A stretch of 64,000 bases of DNA from Gammaproteobacteria bacterium (GTDB lineage Bacteria > Pseudomonadota > Gammaproteobacteria > Xanthomonadales > Marinicellaceae), in the NCBI GenBank assembly GCA_030430025.1, contig JAUIGR010000001.1, forward strand, positions 1 through 64,000, given 5' to 3'. Numbering within the stretch: the stretch's first letter is position 1; every line of letters starts with the position of its first letter. Below are positions 60,682 to 64,000 of this stretch, in pieces. Below the pieces are notes generated by a model. That model made no database searches, was not told the DNA's origin, and saw only the letters and a list, made by a program, of their open reading frames with translations. Made by a program: the position numbers and the translations under genes.

Positions 60682-60719
60682 TACATAAGTCCAGGCGCAG
60701 CCGCTTAACGTGACTAAAG

Positions 60720-63700
60720 ATGCAGCAGCCATTCAAAAAATTAATCGGTCAAATGTCCAGCTACCTGATGCGCAGTGATTTTCATCGATTGCGCAGACTC
60801 TTGTATCAACATAAAAATAATTCAAAAAAGCTCGATTTATTACTCAAAGAAATAGAAAACAAGCGACTGTGTCAGGAACAAAGGCTTAAGGATTTACCTG
60901 AAATTACATTAGTTAAGGAATTACCCATCAGTAGCCAAGCTGAAATTATCATTGAGCACATAAAACACCATCAAGTTACTGTTATTGCTGGTGAAACCGG
61001 TTCTGGCAAAACCACCCAAATACCTAAATTATGTGTGTTGGCTGGATTAGGAAAAACAGGGCAAATTGCTTGTACCCAGCCTAGACGAATTGCTGCAAAG
61101 TCCGTTGCACAACGTGTTGCCGAAGAGTTGAACACCTCTTTAGGTAATGCCATTGGATATCAGGTTCGATTTGATGAGCAATTTGATTCTATGGGTTGGA
61201 TCCGGTTCATGACTGATGGCATTTTGCTGCAACAAACATTGAATGATCGATGGCTCAATGACTATGATGCCATCATCATTGATGAAGCACATGAGCGGAG
61301 TTTAAATATTGATTTCTTGCTCGGTTTTTTGAAACAACTTGCCAGAAAAAGACCTGATTTAAAAATCATTATCACTTCAGCCACCATAGATACGGAAAAA
61401 TTCAGTCAACACTTCAATAAAGCACCGATTATCAACGTGTCAGGACGCTCCTATCCGGTAGATATTCATTACCGAGATCTTGAAGAGAAGAACTTAGAAG
61501 TTAATCAAGGCATTATTCGTGCTTTGGATGAAATATATGGGATGAGCAAAGGTGGCGATGTTTTGGTTTTCTTACCAGGAGAACGTGAAATTAACGATGC
61601 CTTGGATCAGATCAAACGTAAACACTTTCCCAACACCGAAGTATTACCACTTTATGCCCGATTAACGGCGCAAGAGCAAATGCGCATCTTCAAACCGGAG
61701 AACAAGAGGCGTGTGATTTTGAGTACCAATGTGGCAGAAACTTCACTGACGGTACCGAGAATTCATTATGTTATTGATACTGGGTTGGCAAGAATCAGCC
61801 GTTATTCAGCTCGCAGTAAAATCCAGGGTTTGCAAATCGAACCTGTCGCCCAGGACAGTGCTAACCAACGTGCTGGTCGTTGTGGCCGTATTGCTCATGG
61901 CCATTGTTTCAGGCTTTATAGCCAACAAGACTTTGAAGCTCGGCCAGAACACACTGACGCGGAAATCTTGCGTACATCGTTGGCCTCGGTGATTCTCCAG
62001 ACACATGTACTGAAACTGGGTCATTTAGCAGACTTTCCATTCATTGATACACCGGACTTAAAAATGATCAATGATGGCTATCAGCTATTGATTGAATTAC
62101 AGGCTTTGGATGAGGGTCAAGAGCTAACACCAATAGGGCGTTTAATGGCTTACATGCCCATTGATGTACAGTTAGGTCGTATTCTCATTAAAGCCAATGA
62201 AGTCGGAGCGTTAAAAGAGGCTTTAGTGATTGTTGCTGCTTTATCTGTACAGGACCCAAGAGAACGACCTTTGGACTGGGCCCAGGCTGCTGATAAAGCA
62301 CATCAGCAATTTATACACGATGAGTCAGATTTTATGTCACTCTTGTCGATGTGGAGACAACTGAGTCAGTTGCGTAAAGATTTGAAAAATAAGGCTTTTA
62401 AGGACTGGTGTAGAAAACATTTCATTTCCATTAAACGCTACATGGAGTGGCGTGACGTACATCGTCAATTAGGCCAGTTAGTGAAACAACAAAAGATGGT
62501 CATTAGTAGTCAAAAGGCTGATTATGAACAAATTCACAAGGCATTGCTGGTGGGATTCATCTCACATGTGGGTGTTAACCAAAGTAGTAAGGAATACCTT
62601 GGTACCCGTAATAAAAAATTTATGATTTTTCCAGGTTCTGGTTTATTCAACACTCAGCCACACTGGTTGATGGCAGCACAAATCGTCCACACATCTCAGG
62701 TATTTGCCAGGATGGTAGCTAAAATCGAACCTCAGTGGGTGAGTGAGGTTGGTGCTCATTTAGTTCAAGAACGAGTATATGATCCCTATTGGTCAAAAAA
62801 ACAGGGCAGTGTTATGGGTTTTCAGCGGGTAGTGATGTTGGGTTTGACACTGGCAGATAAAGAGCCTATTCATTATGGTCCCCATGACCCCGAAACAGCA
62901 CGCCGACTATTCATTGAAAAAGCTTTAGTAGAACAAAATATGCATACCCGCATGGCGTTCTATCATCAGAATGCCAAACAAATAGCAGCCATTCATGCTG
63001 AAGAAGATCGTCACCGTAAAAAAGATCTTCTGATTGACCCAGGAAAAATATTTGACCTTTATGATGCGGTGGTACCAGATGGTATTTATTCAGAGCCACA
63101 GCTTAGTCGTTGGATCAATAAACACGGCGATGCCGCCTTGGTATTTGGTCTGGATCAACTATACCGGTCACAGGCCAGTATGCCGAGAGCGGATCAATTT
63201 CCTAAAGTCATAACAATCAGGGCTTTAAATATTCCTGCGAGCTATCATTTTGAACCAGGTTCAGAAAACGATGGTATCACGGTTCATATCCCATTGTCTT
63301 GGTTGAATGCGCTTAATGCAAATGATTTTGAGTTTTTGGTACCGGGTTTATTGACGGAAAAAATCGAAACCCTGATCAAGGGATTACCTAAAAGCCTGCG
63401 TCGAGGCCTGATTCCAACTGCTCACTATGCTGAAGTCCTCGCCAATCAGCTCAACAAGGAACAGGATTTTTATCAGCAGTTGGTACAATTGGTTAAACAA
63501 ATCAATGGTTTGGATACTTCGGTTAAAGATTGGAAGGGAGCTAATCTGCCACACCACTTGCGGATACGTTTTGAAATCTTAAATGATAAAAAACAGGTGC
63601 TTAAGACCACCCGGGATTTTACTGTTTTACATGATAATTTTAAAAAGCAGGCCAATCTTTCATTTCAGCAAACAGCCAGTGTTGATCGTGAAATCAAAGG

Positions 63701-64000
63701 TGCCATGGACTGGGTATTTGGAGATATTGAGGTAGAGGTTATGTTGTCCAATGGTTTACTGGCTTATCCAGCGGTGATTGCTGAAAAAGACAGTGTTGGT
63801 TTACGTTTGTTTGAAACCGAATATCAGGCCCGTAATAAACACACACAGGGTCTATTGAAATTGTTACAAATTAAGTACCCTAAAATATTCAAACAAGCAT
63901 TCAGTGCCAATACCGACTTGAAAGCCAATTTAGCCTGGCAAACTTTAGAAACTGGTGATGGTTTGAATCATAACTTGGTTATGGCATTGGTCACGAAATA
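60720..64000 (+). CDS. hrpA: ATP-dependent RNA helicase HrpA (3' partial)
   Basis: The frame is open from the ATG at 60720 to the window edge (1093 full codons), so the C-terminus is missing. HrpA is a DEAH-box helicase that rescues stalled ribosomes and processes mRNA. Motifs are GETGSGKT (91-98), DEAH (188-191) in IIIDEAHERSLN, SATIDTEKF, and STNVAETSLTVPRIHYVIDTGL, with QRAGRCGR. The HA2/OB-fold and the start of DUF3418 follow. E. coli HrpA has about 1300 residues, so roughly 200 are outside. The start has a weak ribosome binding site; an ATG at 60753 is an alternative. Confidence 0.93.
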   Translation, partial: MQQPFKKLIGQMSSYLMRSDFHRLRRLLYQHKNNSKKLDLLLKEIENKRLCQEQRLKDLPEITLVKELPISSQAEIIIEHIKHHQVTVIAGETGSGKTTQIPKLCVLAGLGKTGQIACTQPRRIAAKSVAQRVAEELNTSLGNAIGYQVRFDEQFDSMGWIRFMTDGILLQQTLNDRWLNDYDAIIIDEAHERSLNIDFLLGFLKQLARKRPDLKIIITSATIDTEKFSQHFNKAPIINVSGRSYPVDIHYRDLEEKNLEVNQGIIRALDEIYGMSKGGDVLVFLPGEREINDALDQIKRKHFPNTEVLPLYARLTAQEQMRIFKPENKRRVILSTNVAETSLTVPRIHYVIDTGLARISRYSARSKIQGLQIEPVAQDSANQRAGRCGRIAHGHCFRLYSQQDFEARPEHTDAEILRTSLASVILQTHVLKLGHLADFPFIDTPDLKMINDGYQLLIELQALDEGQELTPIGRLMAYMPIDVQLGRILIKANEVGALKEALVIVAALSVQDPRERPLDWAQAADKAHQQFIHDESDFMSLLSMWRQLSQLRKDLKNKAFKDWCRKHFISIKRYMEWRDVHRQLGQLVKQQKMVISSQKADYEQIHKALLVGFISHVGVNQSSKEYLGTRNKKFMIFPGSGLFNTQPHWLMAAQIVHTSQVFARMVAKIEPQWVSEVGAHLVQERVYDPYWSKKQGSVMGFQRVVMLGLTLADKEPIHYGPHDPETARRLFIEKALVEQNMHTRMAFYHQNAKQIAAIHAEEDRHRKKDLLIDPGKIFDLYDAVVPDGIYSEPQLSRWINKHGDAALVFGLDQLYRSQASMPRADQFPKVITIRALNIPASYHFEPGSENDGITVHIPLSWLNALNANDFEFLVPGLLTEKIETLIKGLPKSLRRGLIPTAHYAEVLANQLNKEQDFYQQLVQLVKQINGLDTSVKDWKGANLPHHLRIRFEILNDKKQVLKTTRDFTVLHDNFKKQANLSFQQTASVDREIKGAMDWVFGDIEVEVMLSNGLLAYPAVIAEKDSVGLRLFETEYQARNKHTQGLLKLLQIKYPKIFKQAFSANTDLKANLAWQTLETGDGLNHNLVMALVTK

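Overview
The window reads as a chromosomal segment of a free-living, AT-rich gammaproteobacterium. Supporting context includes lolB-ispE, petABC followed by sspAB, TrmB, HrpA, an LpxL-type acyltransferase with LPS glycosyltransferases, and an AmpG-like permease, all with Shine-Dalgarno-type starts. The bifunctional aspartokinase/diaminopimelate decarboxylase, the ELM1-like protein and several large exported choice-of-anchor Q beta-helix proteins point to a Xanthomonadales-related marine lineage, possibly Marinicella-like. That placement is inference from gene content; no rRNA or tRNA gene is visible to test it.

Layout. 1-4.6 kb: three exported beta-helix proteins on the plus strand, the first cut by the window edge. 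4.6-9.6 kb: the lysC-lysA fusion, divergent from a Lon-family protease. 9.8-14.3 kb: an exported barrel-like protein, lolB, ispE, two exported unknowns and trmH. 15.1-19.3 kb: an LPS-type cluster (ELM1-like gene, zinc-finger protein, GT4, O-antigen ligase, GT2, LpxL-like acyltransferase). 19.5-23.7 kb: zapE, a hydrolase, glsA and an AmpG-like permease on the minus strand. 23.8-27.0 kb: a cNMP-binding/rhodanese fusion and prpBC. 27.2-37.2 kb: an accessory-looking block with a small membrane protein, a Ser/Thr kinase with TPR region, another beta-helix protein, a seven-bladed propeller, and a VWA protein / histidine kinase / response regulator operon. 37.3-50.4 kb: prpF, a SLC13 permease, trmB, two PH-domain membrane proteins, an SPFH protein, thrB, an M28 peptidase and an M16 peptidase. 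50.9-55.5 kb: a patatin/outer-membrane-barrel protein, a MATE exporter and a DegS-like protease. 55.8-64.0 kb: petABC, sspAB, an MscS channel and hrpA, which runs off the end.

How it fits together. PrpB, PrpC and PrpF belong to propionate breakdown through 2-methylcitrate, although prpF lies 10 kb away on the other strand and no acnD or prpD is present here. LysC-LysA and ThrB belong to the aspartate family pathway but are scattered. The 15-19 kb cluster should act on the LPS core and lipid A. PetABC is the cytochrome bc1 complex, and SspA/SspB act in stress transcription and ClpXP substrate delivery.

Most unusual signals. (1) A family of structured intergenic elements of about 160-263 bp with imperfect terminal inverted repeats: three large copies plus short derivatives, resembling a MITE. 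(2) A short C-terminal tail, roughly (I/L)F-x-(D/N)-G-(F/L)-(E/D), shared by beta-helix proteins and by the unrelated beta-propeller, suggesting a common surface-sorting or secretion tag. (3) The exported VWA protein encoded directly upstream of a two-component system. No CRISPR array, prophage, complete insertion sequence, rRNA or tRNA was seen.
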